A DNA stretch of 64,000 nucleotides, from the NCBI GenBank assembly GCA_026413225.1, contig CM048552.1, positions 25,223,001 to 25,287,000 on the forward strand. The letters are read 5' to 3'. Position numbers and translations under genes: made by a program. Shown one piece after another: positions 1 to 14,500 of the stretch (position 1 is its first letter; each line of letters begins with the position of its first letter). The notes under the pieces were generated by a model. That model did not search any database. It saw only the letters and a program-made list of their open reading frames with translations, and was not told the DNA's origin. The stretch is from Otis tarda. Its lineage: Eukaryota > Chordata > Aves > Otidiformes > Otididae.

Positions 1-289
1 CATTCATCAGGTCACTTTCTATTTTACCATTTTTGAGTACCTAGTGTCAAGGATAGCCTGAGCAGAGGAGGCTGGTCTCATGGATTTGAGAGAAGAGGGG
101 GAAAAACTGGCAGAGGCAGCATTGCTGTTTGGAGTTTTCCCTTATAACTTGTGTTAACTTGTTAGCTGGGTCAGAGGGCTGGCCAGTACCATGGGCTTTT
201 GGCTGCAGAGGGTCTGGCTTCTGAAGGTTTTTCAGGGTACACAGTTGCAAAAGACTTCACTGAGTAGACAGAAACAAGAGTTTCATAGC
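1..289. other. Unique intron sequence
   Basis: No gene or recognisable repeat is seen before the LTR. The last five bases, ATAGC at 285-289, are the probable left target-site duplication of the LTR that follows. Confidence 0.6.
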
Positions 290-1015
290 TGTGCTGGGCT
301 GATCTTGGCCAGCTGCTAAACACCCACCCATCTGTGCTCTCACTCCCGCTCCTTAATAGGACAGGGGGAGAAAACAAGATGGAAAAGCTCATGTGTCGAG
401 ATAGACAGGGAGATCACTTACCAATTGCTGTCACAGGCAAAACAGACTTGACTTCAGGAGAATTAATTTAATTTGTTGTCAATCAGAATCAGATTGTGAG
501 AAATAGGGATGAAAACTAAAATGCCTTCCGCCCCCATCCCACCTCATCTTTTTCCCAGGCTCATTATCACTCCTTCTTTCCCAACTTATCTCCCTCTTCC
601 CCTCACCCCAGGTGGCACAGTGGGAGGGGGAATGGGGGGCTGTGGTCATAGAATCATAGAATGATTTGGGTTGGAAGGGACCTTGAAAGGTCATCTAGTC
701 CAGCCTCCTTGCAAGGAGCGAGGACATCTTCAACCAGATCAGGTTGCTCAGAGCCCCGTCCAACCTGGCCTTGAATTTTTCCAGGGATGGGGGCATCCAC
801 CACCTCTATGGGCAACCCGTGCTACTGTTCCACCACCCTCATTATAAAAATTTTTTTTTTCTTATGTCCAGTCTGAATCTACTTCCTTCTATTTTGAAAC
901 CATTATCCCTCATCCTATTACAACAGGCCCTGCTGAAGGGTTTCTCCCTGCCTCTCCTCACAGAGGCTGCCCCGCAGCCCCTGCCGCCAGCACCTGGACA
1001 CCTGCACCCAGCACA
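290..1015 (-). mobile_element. Old ERVL-like solo LTR, antisense to CADPS2, interrupted by CR1
   Basis: The element begins TGTGCTGGGCTGATC and ends CCCAGCACA on the + strand, so it has TG...CA termini. Bases 290-644 align by eye with the LTRs at 32192 and 63448: they share GGCAAAACAGAC, then a C-rich stretch, then GGTGGCACAGTGGGAG and GGAATGGGGG. Bases about 950-1015 match the other end of such LTRs (CTCACAGAGGCTGCC). The flanks are ATAGC (285-289) and ACAGC (1016-1020), a 5-bp duplication with one mismatch. About 770 bp of the middle expected from the 32192 copy is absent, and a CR1 fragment occupies the gap. The AATAAA seen in the other two copies is lost. It is the most diverged of the three related LTRs. 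No retroviral coding region is attached. Confidence 0.75.
645..949 (-). mobile_element. CR1 3'-end fragment inside the LTR
   Basis: It starts with the reverse complement of the CR1 tail (CATAGAATCATAGAATG), then TTTGGGTTGGAAGGGACC, then the antisense of the CR1 3' region up to the CCTGCTGAAGGGTTTCTCC block. It is 5'-truncated, about 300 bp, and carries no ORF. LTR sequence lies on both sides, so it is nested in the older LTR or replaced its centre. Confidence 0.9.
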
Positions 1016-4000
1016 ACAGCTTGTCTAAAATCAGAGGTTGTTTTTATGTAGATGGCAAAATACCTTTTCTGGACACAGGGACCATTCTTTCATCATGCTC
1101 TGGAATCCTCTTTCAGCGTACCTGCAGCGGTAGCAGTGGGCTTTGCCTGGCTCACCCCTCTGGGCGTTGCGGAATTGGCTTGATTGAGAGGACAGGGATC
1201 ACTTCAGGCAAATATATATGAAATTGTAGCCTAAAATTTGTTTGAAATTTTTGCCATGTGATCCAGTTAAGGGGATCAGCTATATAGCAAAACAGCTATA
1301 TAAGCCTGTTTAATCATGCGTAAGAACAGCCAGATTTATTAAGTGAACTGTCCGTTTGCACAAGACAGTGGTTGCTTATTTATCTGTGCGATTTGTTCTT
1401 CTCTATACCTTTGGGATATTTTCTGGTAGAATAATAATCTTAGTTACTTTCTTCTGATAACGTTTAAATTCATCTTCCTTCCCCTTTTCTTATTTGAAAA
1501 GATGTAATTAACTTCTTGTTTGTTTTTTTAGGTCTAGGTTGACTGGATATTATGCTCTTTTTATTCATCTGCCGCAGCAGCCAGAGAAGGGGTAGCGTTC
1601 AATCAAAAACTGCATGGTCCTTTGACATATTGCTTCTTTTTTTTTTAAATTGTTTAAAACAAAACAATTGATATAAATAATGCAGGAGGAAAAAACAGTA
1701 GGCTTTACAGAGATTGAATTTTTGTTCTCTCTACCAATAAAAGCTTGGGAGGGAGGGGAAGCTTTTCTGATAAATATAGTCACTTAAACCCCCTTAATAA
1801 ATGTTATTGCTTCACAGTAATTATTACTGTTCTTTGTGATTCGTCTTTAATATTAAAAAGAGAGAGGGAACAGGAGTTGAACTTGGCCTTCTTAGCACGA
1901 GGCTAGACCTTCAGAGGTGCAAAGCAGGCACTGCTCCGTTTTCAGCCAGAGGCATTGGTGGGTTTTTTCTTTTGCAGTATTTGTGCCACAAGTATTCATA
2001 ACCAAACTGGATGTAATTTTGAGGCTGGAACATCAGAGCTGTTTTAGGAGGCTATTTATTTTCTTATTTTCTTTCACTCGAGTTTTGTCTGTTACTTGAA
2101 GGAGACAAAGAAAACACGAACATAAAGGTTTCTGTTCATTGTGGCTTTGATCAGTTCCAAGAGGGGAAATGGGAGCTGCGTTGCAGCACCCTGTCTCTAA
2201 AGGTCACCCTGTACCGTTATTGGTGATCAGAGATAGACGTTTGTCCCTCCTAGCTTTGAATGTGTAAGGGAAGGAAGAACAAGAGATGAAACCTTTCTGC
2301 AAAAGCTGAGCATTTTGGTGCTTTATTGCACAATGGAAATTCTTGCTTTTTCTGTTCTTTCCTCTCCCGCTTGACGCACTTGAGGGAGTTCTTAGTTTTG
2401 GGCTGGCATTGAGACCAAATAGACAAGTAAAGCTGGTGTGGAGAAGACTGGCTGTTGGGGCCATAGCAGGTTGGGGAGAGCTCAGCCCTTGAGATGTGGG
2501 AACTGAGGAAGGATGGAGCTCCTGCCAGCACCTGGAGAGCTAACCTCAGTGTTACTTGTGGAAGGACGCAGGCGACATGAAGTCCTGCAATCCTATCCCC
2601 GTCGTGGGGTACATTAGCAACTAAGTTGTATTTCTGGATTTCAAGACACTATTTTATTGTTCAAAATAGCAGAGAAAGCCAGCTGGGTGTATCCCATAGT
2701 CTGATATACAAGCATACAGAAAAGAATTTGATTCTGTTCACATCTACATGCATTCTTGTACTTTCCTGCAGAAAGGAGGAATTAAATTCCTTTGATTAAA
2801 ATTTTGCTGTAAACTCAGTTTTATTGTTTCTTAATAACTCACTCTTTAGCACTGAGCGATCTTGTTCTGAAACAATAGAAATCCTAAGAATTATTGTAAC
2901 TTCCATCGTACTATTGAGTCCTACAAATGCCAAAATGTTTTGGCAAGTTAAACTGTAGTTCCTATGTGTAGGTGTCTAATGGAGGGGACTTCAAAACTTG
3001 TGTGTGATGTAGAAGAAGAGGGCTTAATGGTTTCCAGCAATAACCACTGCTAGGGACTTTAATAGTCAAAGTTTTCAGGCTTTAACTGTGGTAGTGTAAT
3101 GCATAGATGCATGATCTGAGTTTACATTGTTCCTCTTACTGGAGAAGTCACCTTGACCTTTCTAGTGTAGGTAATCACTTGAAATATGAAACAAGGGAAA
3201 AAAATTCTCTATGAGAAGACTAAGTCTGTAAAACTTCTTCCAGAAGAATCAGGAAGCTTAAGAAATGTAATTAGAAATTAGTAACCTACAGCTAAAAACT
3301 GAGCAGCATCCAAATACATATATTAGTGCAACTTGATGTTAAATTGAAACTGTTGATGAATTTTAACCAAAAAATGTTTAAAATTATATTTGTCTTTCTA
3401 AATCAGGAGTTGAATCATACTCCCATTATTGCTTACTAATGCAAATGATACCACAGATTCTTTTTTAGATGCAGTGATTTCACCTGGACCTTTCTGTAAG
3501 TGTAAGAGAAAATTCTTTTTTAGGATTTGCGCAAGATTTTGTTTGATAGTTACACTATGGACATTTTTACTGGCTTCTTTAGTTGAAATATCTTTACATT
3601 CCTGACAGTTTGTGAGCTAGAGCATTATTTCTATGTATTAATTAAATTTACTTTTAAAATAATGGATTTATCTTGTTTTATTTTTTCATTTTTAAGTTTT
3701 AGTAGCTACAGCAGGGATGAGGGAATTGGATCCTGTGTGGCAGAAGAAGTGGAATTCATCTTACCAAGCGGAGGTGTCTGTTTGAGCGTGTACTGCAGGT
3801 CACTTTCTGTCATCAGCAGAGGAAGAGCAGGCATTTCTGGGCTGCAGTTTGCCTCATCTGTATATATCTGCACGAGGATGAGCAGATTGTGCTGTGCCTG
3901 TTTGTTTCCACTGACTGGAAGGAGCCGAAGCTGATGGTTCAGCTGTGCACATAAATATATATTCAAAGACATCTCAGTTAATTAGATGAATTATGCCTGT

Positions 4001-6043
4001 GATATTGGCTGTATATTTTTGCTTGGGCATTTGAAGGAGAGAAGAAGAGCATTACAGCATGCACTGTCACTATTGTGTTAAGTTTTATATAACTGGCTTT
4101 CTAAACAGTAGTCATGATGTGTGAGAAGGCCTAGGTTTTCAGAGTTGTTTGGACTTCTTATTGTAGAAGCTTAGTCCATATTTGCTGAAAAAAACCCCAG
4201 TATCTTACTAATAATGATTTTCATGCTCCTTGTTTGTCATACAATGTTTTTGCAAATGCGTTTGCTCTGGTGTGATTTTTTTTTTTTCTATAATGCTTGA
4301 AGAAGTATTTAAAATCCTTCTGCAATCTAAAAAAGCCTAGTAATATATTTAAAGTCTCTAATTTAAGAACTTGTTACCATCTCCTTTTCCTGTTAATGAC
4401 TCTTAATTTGCATTACTTGAGTGGATCAGGGGCTTTGTACTTCTGAATTCAAATGAGTTCCTTCACTTGTCCAGTCTGGCCTCAAGATTTTATATTTTTT
4501 TTTCCTCCTGCCTTTCTAGCTCAAATTAAAAGACAGAGCCTAGAAAATTCCTAGAATGTAGGTTGTCTATTTGAATCCCTGAAAGTTGTCCCAAAGCTTT
4601 ATAAACTTAGAAATCTGAGTCTTGACATAACATATGCTGCTGAATCTGTGGAGGGAAATTGTCACTGGGAAGGCTTTGAGCTATAAGAGTATGGACTTCT
4701 GGCACAAGATTTTATTGCCAGACAAGTTGCTGTGTAGTTAACTGATGACATGGAATCACAAGTTCTTGTCAGGAAATGAACTACTACATCATTCAGAATT
4801 GAGTAAGATCTGTTTGTTTAAAAAACCAAGTAAATTGTCACTTGCTTCTTGATACTTATGAGGGTTTTTTTTTTTGTGATTCTCTTTAGGAAATGGATTT
4901 TCTTAAAAATTGTGAATATTTGGCTTATCTTCAGTAATTTGCATTTAAATGCAAACTATGACTTTGGTCTTTTATGCAAGTAGAATATAAAGAAGTACTG
5001 ATAAAGACATAATTAGCTAGCACTTTCCTTTAACATAATGGTTTGAGGCTTTATACTGCTAAGACATGGGAGAGGGAATGCAAGAAAATTGATAGTGTTG
5101 TGCTGTTCCTTCCATACACTCTTTGTCCATATTGCATCCATTGCGTACCCTTAAGTTCAAACGAGAAATCTTTTCTACTGGCACACAGGAGTTTTGAGGG
5201 ATAATTGATGTTCATGCTTCCTAGTCTATAAAAGAGAGAGCAGTGGTCTATGAGACTGTGAATATATATGCATATAGAAGGTATCGTTTAAGGAAGATAA
5301 CATTTAGCAAATTGCTATTTTTCCCCTTCCTCTACTCCCTATGCTTTTCTGTTATGTCAACACTCAGATTGGAACTGAATGGCCACCTCAAACACATTTT
5401 GCATGAGTAAGCAAAGGAGGGGGGGAAATTACTTGTATTCCCTTAAATGCACTTGTGGAGTCACCCCAACAATGTGAATGGTTTTGACATGTATAGTATA
5501 AATGTGTATGAATGAATGAGATGATAGCAAAGAGTGTAGGTCTGAAGACTTCAAATACTGTACTGTCTGTGGAAAATCAGAATAAATGGCGGGAAGGGGA
5601 GGGGATGAGGAGGAATGACAAAAGCCACTTTCCAAAGGTCCTGCGCTACCAGCTCCTACGGTCTTACTGCAAAAAATACACTCCTAATGTGCACTACAGG
5701 AGCTCTGTTATGAAGTCTGTCGTTTTGGGAGAGACGTAAGGAGGCAAAAGCAATCCTACAAGTAAGTGTAAGAGGAGAAGATAACCACATACTGTCCTCT
5801 ATCCTTGAGGAATCTTCTGTGAGCCAGGAGATCATGAATTTCTCTGTTGCATGTGTGAATGCTTTTGGTACTTTCAGTAGTGTGAGTAGAAATAGACTTG
5901 AATCCTAGGGACCTTCTTTGCTGAAAGTTGCACTGGTAGTAAGAATAAGATTATTTGCTTTTGAAATACAGACATGATACAGTGGGGGGTTTTGGAGAGA
6001 GTTTGGTTGGATTTTGTTTTGGTATTTTGGGGGTTTTTATTGG

Positions 6044-6060
6044 TTTTTTTTTTTTTTTTT
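6044..6060 (+). repeat. Poly-T tract (17)
   Basis: Uninterrupted T run following a T/G-rich stretch. It is simple sequence, with no LINE or SINE body recognised next to it. Confidence 0.95.
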
Positions 6061-7399
6061 GGAAGATAGCAATGCCTTGGAAGGTCTTCATCTGTTGTGG
6101 TGGTAAGCCTTTATAGGGTAGTATGTATTTAGAGGGTAATGAAAGTATTTGATAAAGAGCCTTTTCTTCTGGTCTAAACAGTCCAGATTTATATTTTCAT
6201 AAAACATTTTTAAAACTATTTGTGCTCCAAGGTGGTTAAAAGTCATGTAAACACTAATATAAGTATTAGCTGGTTTCAGGTAGTAGAATTTAGTTCCCTA
6301 ATAGTAAATGGAAGACTATAACTAAATTAAGAAGCACTCTATAGGTTATAAAAGAAGAAGAAATGAGTTGTTGGAACTGTCTTCACTCTGATAGCTCTTT
6401 GATCATAGTCTTTCAATCCAAGAAGCTGAGAAATAAGAAAAAAACATAGATTTACTACCTTACAATATCTTCTGGTTCTTCCCCCCTAGAAGATTCTTAA
6501 CTTCCCTTTTTAATTTCTGGTCATAGTAAACATAGACTTGCTTGAAAATCTTTGAATGTCTAGTCAAAGCAAACAGCAGAAAAAGAAATAAATGTTATTT
6601 TATCTTCTCTGCTCAAAACAGCCCAGCGCGTTCAAAGACCGTAACTGTATTTCTGGGGTTTTAGACACTTTCAGACCTGTTCAAGATTTTATTATGTTGT
6701 GGGATGGAGCTGTTAGTTGCCCACTTTACAGCTGAAAGCTGTAGGCTTACATGTGGCTTCATCCTGAGTTCTGAATAGAATTTTGCTCTGTAACTTACAG
6801 TGGTCATTGAACATAGGAAGTGTGGAGGCTTCTCCTCACCTTTCTGCACATCAGATAAAAAATGGTGGCAGGCTCAGAATTTATGATTCACATTTGGATT
6901 TCATAGTCACTAGTGAATCTTAGCTAGAGATGACAGACAACTTTGGCTCTTGCAGTAGTTCACTCACACATTTTGCCTGCTAACAGTTCTTTCGCAGAGC
7001 ATTTTTTTTATTATTAATTAGCTCCTATCTAAATTAGGACAATATTTCCCTCCTTGCTTTTTTATTTTTTAAGATCCTGAAGAATTGGTGAAAACTGGAT
7101 TTTTTTTTTTTTTATTTTAGGTTTTGCATATTTAAATATGATACAAGTAGGATTTATCACCTTTTAAAGGAAGACTAGAACATTATAATCATTTTCCTGT
7201 CCTAAGCAGTTAGTTTTCTCAAGCTCACTGGGTCTTTTCTCGGCTGGTGGTTTTGAGCACTTTCTGTTCTATGGAATATTTAGACATTTTCTGCTTTTTG
7301 GCCTTGGATAGGACTTGGCTAAACTTTAACATTGTATTTGATAATACACAAATTGTTGCTAATTGGCATAACTTAAAAACGTGCCATTCATCATTCTAA

Positions 7400-7417
7400 T
7401 TTTTTTTTTTTTTTTTT
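7400..7417 (+). repeat. Poly-T tract (18)
   Basis: Uninterrupted T run followed by GCTATATG. Simple sequence; no adjacent acceptor plus coding exon was recognised. Confidence 0.95.
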
Positions 7418-10400
7418 GCTATATGTTGTCTTTTAGACAGAAAATGCTGCACTGCATTGCCTCTAAACTGAATTCATTCAAGGAAGCCCTGTCTGTGTTA
7501 GTGAGCCTGTGTGTTTTAGAGCATTTAGCTGTTGTGTTCTTGCAGGGGAGAATGCCTGTTCTCTTCCACAGATGACTCTGATGGGATATTTTATAATTGG
7601 ATGTGCTGCCTGCCATCTTTAGACCACACTCTGTTCTTGGAGCCATGTGTAAACATCTCTTACCCTGAAAATTCTGCTGCTGTCACAAAGTTAGTGGTTT
7701 CCTGGTGGAGCATATGTTGCACATATGGGCTTCTCTACATGCTGCTTCCCCTCTAGTCATTCCTATCAACTGTGTTGTGGATCTGAGAGTTTTAAGTTCC
7801 AGCACTGGATGACCTACATAAGGCTGAAAAGTAGACTATTTTTTTTTTTTCTAATTATTTTAGAGCAACTGTTGAAAGTGTTTAGGAGAAGTTGTATTTA
7901 GGAGTAAATATGTCGCACTTGCTTTGTGCAAAACGCTCACATTATGTGCTTTTGGTGAACGGTATTTATTTGTTTAGACCAGGGAGGTGTGCTTTGTGGT
8001 CTGGGCAGCTGACAGAAGGGCATGGAAGAGCAGCTGGTGTGCCAAATGCCTCTGTGAGGGACTAAGGATGGTCTTATATCAGCACTCCCCTCCTGCATTC
8101 GACTTGCGCACAAGCTTCATGCTGCACAGTGAGATGGAGAGAAGCTGGAGCGTACACACGTAAGAATAGCCAGGCTGGCAGCCGCCCCAGAGCCCGGTGG
8201 CTGGCAGGGTGTCTGTCACCAGTGCTGACCGGAGGAAGGGAGATGAGCCACGGCACGGAGTGAAATGTGAGCTGAGCTGAATGCTGAATCCACTCTGAAC
8301 ACCAGAAGGACAGGAAACAGGGAAAATGAGTGGATGACAAGGATGTTACATGGGAAAACCATCAGTTGGGATTGATGAGAAGGGAGTGATAGAAGAGGAC
8401 TGTTAGCAGGGGGGAACAACAAAGAGGTTTCTTCAACAACAACAAGGCATAAATTAAATGAATAACTGCCTAAGCAGTTTGTATTACCAGGCTCTGAGGT
8501 AATTCACCAATATAATAAAATCAATGACATGCTGCAGTTCCTGTGGCCAAAATTTCTTGGGCAAAACAAACTAATAAAACACAGCACCGAAAGGCCATCT
8601 GCTAACACAAGACACTATATTAAAACCTGTACTATTACCATGGCCATGTGTGTATATATATAAAATAGGGTCCTACAATTATTTAAAAAGGAAAAAAAGT
8701 AATACTATTTGTATCTAGTGAAAAAGCTATTAAAATGCAATCATTCTAGTGGTATTTTGCAATTCCCCTTGTTGATGTACGTATTAGTGGTTTTGTGGGA
8801 TGTTTTTAAGTGAGAGAATTCAACCCTCTTTGTGAGAGACAGAAATCGTTAGCGTAAAGAACTCCTGACAAAAGACTTGGCACCAGCCTCTGCTGTCACC
8901 ATGATGTTCAGAATGTGCTAACTTTTAATCTGTGTTGGCAATGTAGGGGGAAAGAAGCCGTTCTCTGAGAGTTCACTCTCCATATCTCTGCAAAAAAAAG
9001 TGCTTGTAGATGAAAAAAGATGACACTGATCAGGAAAATAGTCATTTTTTGGGGGTCTAGGCCTCTTTGACTCAACTGATTCAAATAGTGCATGGTTCTT
9101 TACAACTTCCTTCTGAAGTTGTAAGACAGTTACACACCTGTGTGCATTACTTCTGCTTTCTGTCTTGCTAAAGTTTCACTGTTTTTCTCAAACTGATAGT
9201 AATTTATAATGAATCTCAAATATACTTTAGTTACTACAGGGGCCTTTTGTTCTGGTAGTGGTTGCGCTGTTACTCGCTGGCCTTTGTGCTGTGAACAGGG
9301 GAATAACCCGAAGATTTTTGTCACTTGCTCAATGGAGTCTGGATTTTCACCAGTTCTTAACTGTGACCTGTTCCCACTGTACCCTGAAGCCGGATAATCA
9401 GTTATTCAGTTCAGTCTGTTGAAGTGAAGGAAAAGCATTTGACTTTTTGTTCTCTGTGTGTTGCTTATACCTCTTGCCTTGGAAATTAGGCAGCCTCTTA
9501 TCTGTAAGCCGCCTTCTAGAGGGAGGGTGCTTTTGTGAAGAAGCCCTGTCCAGGACAAGAGAGCAATAAGACCCTATTAAGACTGATTTCTCCATCTCTA
9601 GAAATGTCTCTTCAGTGGCTAAGGAGTCTGAATTATTCCCAGGAGCTGTGCTATCTTGATCAGCATCCTAAATTGCTGGAGGATGTCTCTCTTAGCTTAG
9701 CAGTATTTTAGGATCTTGCATAGTAATACTACTCTGCAGTAGGGATAAAATGAGGGGTAGAACCTGGAGTAGAGGCTAGACCTTTTAAGCAGTGTCTTAG
9801 GAAGATGGGAGAAGATTTTAAATTTTGGTTTCAGTGGAGCTTTCCTGTAAATAAAACTGGGAATTACCTCTGCTAATTTAAACACTAAGGCTTGAAAGCT
9901 ATGAAGCTATTTTTTTGTTTCTTCAGTATGTATATTTTCCTCTCCAGGGAAACAGAAGCAGCAAAACCGTCAACCTTGTCAATTAAAAAAAAAAAAAATT
10001 AAATCCTGGTCTGTGTCCCCAGATGGAATAGGGCCAAGTGACCCATACTTATATCATTCATGTTTGTTAGTTGAAGGATGCAGTACCTGTTCTGTAGATA
10101 CACCTTCTGGTTTTAGCTCTCAATTTTAGCATCCTTTAAGGCACAGCTAGTTGTTTTACATCTTTCACCTGAATTTACATTCTGTGCAATTGCTATACCT
10201 TTCTTGCAGCCTTTTGCTTTGCCGTATCTCTGCCCTAAATGCTTCTATGAAATCTTAGAAGGAAAGTGTAAACTGAGATGTCCCAAAGAAACTGGGAGAG
10301 TTACCTTTTCTTGCATTCCCTGAGGTAGTCATATTAGGGGAATTTACAATTTTATTATGATTGCTGGTATATGTTGGATTTTTAGGGATTTTTGAAAGTT

Positions 10401-11563
10401 TATATTGGCCTTCAATAGCTGATGAACTCCCAAATGTAACCATTTCATATGTTTTAAGTATGAGATTAAACATTTTTTCATCATTTTCTATAGGATGGTC
10501 TTTCTTTTGGGAGGACAAGGGTGGAAGAAAAGGAGGAAGAAAAAGTATATTTTCTTAAGCATTTTCCAGTTTTAATAAATCAGATTAGATTAGCTGATTT
10601 GTCACAATTTTTTACTACGTAAGGAAGAAGGGGATGGGGAGCAGGACCAGTTTATGACAGTCTGTAAAAACAAGCAATTCTGTGTTTGTTTACCATGTTA
10701 TACAGTAAAGACTATGAGAGCACCAACCTACCACATAGCACGATTCCAATGCATTTGACAAATTAGGACAATGGAAAGACAGTGTCTTAAGACACACCAG
10801 AGAAGGTAAATACTGGATCGATTTGATTGTTTCAGGAAGACTTTTAAATATTAGTCTAAGATTACTGACTAAACAGACAAAATTTTGTTTATTTTGATAA
10901 CAGAAGTAATTTATCCTGTTTTTTTTTCTAAACCTTTCTTGTAACAATTCATCAACATGGGGCTTAAAAGTGAGAGATTTCTAAATTATCCTAGATAACT
11001 ATATTCCTGTTAATGCTTTAGACAATTTGATTTATCTTTGAAGTTAGCTTTGTTCTGGTCCTGGGGTTACGCTAAATAACTTCCAGGCATTCCTGCCAAT
11101 CTGAATTTCTCTGTGATTATATTGGAACAACGGATGGTTACATGATTAGATTCAGTTGATACTTCAAATTAAAAGTTCCAGGGCTGCAACCATGATTGAT
11201 CACATGTGTGATTGCAGGTGAGGCAATTAGTTTGCTGAATTCTGTTTGGAACTCATGTTTCATGTAGGTTTGGAAAGGACAATTTGACTATGCTGAAATA
11301 ATGGCAATTTTTTCTAGTTGTTAATAGTATCTACAGCTGTCTTAGAATCTTCAATGTGAACTCTAAACCAAGTTTCTAAGATTCAGAATGTGTCACTTGA
11401 ATTGATTTCTTGTCCTCTTTGGGCTACTAGCACGTAGGGAGTTCATTAATTAGTTGTTCTGCTTCTTTCCACACTAGTGTGTATCCTTTATAGTCAATGT
11501 GCTCGACCGAACTTATCAACCGTTATCCTTGCCTTTCATTAGTTAGAATACTAATGATCTTCG

Positions 11564-11578
11564 CCCCCCCCCCCCCCC
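11564..11578 (+). repeat. Poly-C tract (15)
   Basis: Fifteen consecutive C after TTCG and before AATTTTC. The minus strand is a G15 run able in principle to form G-quadruplex structures. Its length may be unreliable in an assembly. Confidence 0.95.
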
Positions 11579-14500
11579 AATTTTCTGCTAAGATATTTGT
11601 GAAGCAGTCTTGCACAACAGATTTAGTAGAAGTATTTTGGTTAATAAGACATATCTGAAAATACTTTGTTCAACTGCTTGGTTCCGTTCTTTTCCACGGC
11701 TGCTTGTTTATTTAAACTTTCTCTTGAGATTCAGCTTCATGTGTGTAAATGAGATCACCGTATTGCAGAAAAGAATGAAGTAATTTGTTTGGATTTCCAT
11801 CAGTTATTTAACTGCCTGTTTTTACAGCAACAAATGGTATACAATGAGCATTCTTAACCTCATCCTCTCTGAGGTAATCAGATTTTGGGACTGAACAACC
11901 CATTGCTTCTGTCCCGACAAATGCTTTATTTGTGGAATTAGAGTTGTGTCAGTTGATTGAAGTTTTCCTGACTTAATTAAAATATTTGCTACTTTTATAA
12001 AGCTTTACTGAGCTTTTGATCAAACAACTTAATTGTCTGCACAGTCAACAGCTGAATTCATCATTGGGGCACTGGGGTGCCTTAGGATGGGAGCTGTCTT
12101 CTAGATAGACACCTGACATGCAGGGAAGGCAAACATACATATATCTGTGTGTATGCTTTTTATTAACATGAATTTTATGTGAGAAAGATATTTTATGATT
12201 GTTTTTGTGATGTTAGTCAGTGCAACAGTAGCATGTATAGATACAATGGATAAAAGTTAAGGTGGTAACTTGGATTCTGTTAATAAAAACATATTCCATA
12301 ATCACTCAGTTTTAAACCTCTGAACATTAATTCCTGTCCTTGAGAACATGAACTGCCTGCAAATTTCTGTACTACAGAAAGAGAGATGGGCTAACGGTGC
12401 TGCTGTTAATGTAGTGACTGTCCTTGGTCCTCTGCATGGTCAAGCATCTTGATGCACGCGTGATTTTTTAGTTTCTACATGGGAAGCCACGAGACTTTCA
12501 AATGTATATAGCTACTGAATCCAAACAAAGCTTCAGGGCAAACACAAAATAAATCTGAAGTCTAAGGGCTTTGATTTAACTTCAAGGGTTTGCTGCAAAT
12601 AACATTGAGATTCAGAGCTTCTATGAGGTATTGCATGCATCTTTTCTAAAACAACAGACTGTTAGGCAGTGAAAATTACAGATCATTACCGGCTTCTTCT
12701 TTCCTGGTTTGTAGAAGTAGCAAATATTTTAAAATACTGAAATGAGAAAAAACTGCATTGGCTGTGTTATTTTATGCAAAGAGCTAAAATTAATTAATAG
12801 TGAAATCCTGACAGTTTGCAAGCTAGCTAATGGGCATCAGTTCTTTCCCCCAAACTGCGAGTGTTTAGAATAGGTGTAATGTAGCTTTATTGGAGAGAGT
12901 TTTGGCCAAAAAATGGAAAAAGATTCAATCACTTTATCTAGAGAAGTGTTTCTGTTTTTCTTTCTTTTTTTTATTTTTTCTCAATGAAGAATATCAGATG
13001 CTGAAGAGAAAAACAGGAGAGCAGGGGTAAAAAAAACCAAACAGAAACAACACACCAAGCTAAAACCCAGTGTATACAGCTTTCAAATAATCACATCTCT
13101 TTCTGTGTGATCTCTCTTCAAGTCAAAGTTTAGCAAGCCCTTGAACTTTGAGATTTATTTTCCTCATTGGTATTCAGATTGTTGCTTTTGGGTTGATGTT
13201 GGTGTGGAAGTGGTGGTAACTCGTTAGCTCTCAGCTGGGGAGTGGCTGTAGTGCCTTGCTAATACTTCTGAGTTTCACCTTTCCTCCTTTCTGTAACTTT
13301 GTTATGAATTGGGGATTTTGTACTCACTCCGTTGCTGAGATCAGAGGACCTTTCAGAAGCAAATATTCCTGCCTTTGCCACTTATTTTCTGTCTAGCAAG
13401 GTAGCAGGAGCCAGTACTGCCAGTTGGTGGTCTTCTGGACACAATGCCATCCCACTGATGAGGCATAAATATCTGAGGCTGTGTTTTAAAGCGCCAAAAC
13501 ATACCATTTTGTGTGAGGGCTTTTCCTGCTCTCCATACTGCAATCCCTCTCTTACTGCTTGCTTATCTTTGTTCTTCTGTTGAAATTACTGTCCTGTATG
13601 CTGGGTGGGCTTGTGTGAGTGAAACCATTTCTTCTTTCTCCTCTTTCAAGGGTGGATTCCGCCAGTGTTCTAATAGTTGGCATCTACTGTTCTGTAGTCA
13701 TGGATGCTGGAAAGCCTCGTTCAAGATGGATTTGGCCTTTGAACTCAGGAAGAAAATCAGTGGGAGTGTGGTGGAACGTACGAAAGACAAGTAACATAAG
13801 GCTGAAGTCTGATAGGGACTGGAAGAGGTAGAAAGGATCATTTTAAGGTGAAAAGTCCTAAATGGAACTAGAAGATTCTAATGAGTACTGTATCAGAAAG
13901 ATCCAGTTGCTCCGTAAGAAGCTTGTCTGCTTTCCTGTTGTATTCAGCCTCTGAGTTAAGATCACTTAGACTATAACTGTCAAGAACTCATTGTCCTTCT
14001 TCCCATATTTTCATGCAGAGCGAGTGGAGAAGGTGATAAGGAATTACATGTTGATGAACAATAAAAAATCTGAATTGGTGTATAGAGAGTCTTGGCAGAT
14101 GTTTCTTACCATAGCTGACATAAGCCAACTGTGCTGCAGATGTATAACTAAATGTAATTTATAGTTTTGAACATACTCCATTTCTCTGGTCACGATGATA
14201 AACTTCAGATGTGTATACACAATACCAACTAATCCATGCTCTGTTGTTAACAAAAGAGTCCACATGAAGATTTTTAGGCAAACTGATGCTCAAAAATACG
14301 GGGAGAAAATATATTCACCTGTTTATCTACTCAACAGAAGCAGAACATGAAACTTAAGTTCTTAAAATATAAGTCATAATTTAACACTTTTTGCCATCAT
14401 GTCTAGTGGTGGAGAAACCTTATGTGAGGTTTAGACTTCAGACCTGACATTAGGGAGTCTTCCCTTTAATTCTTTTGCAGTTTGAGTGTAACTCATCTTG

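Noticed and set aside
13513..13794. Overlapping open frames near 13.5-13.8 kb as a cryptic exon
   Set aside because: A pyrimidine tract and AAG precede 13651, but neither frame resembles a known protein and no convincing donor follows.
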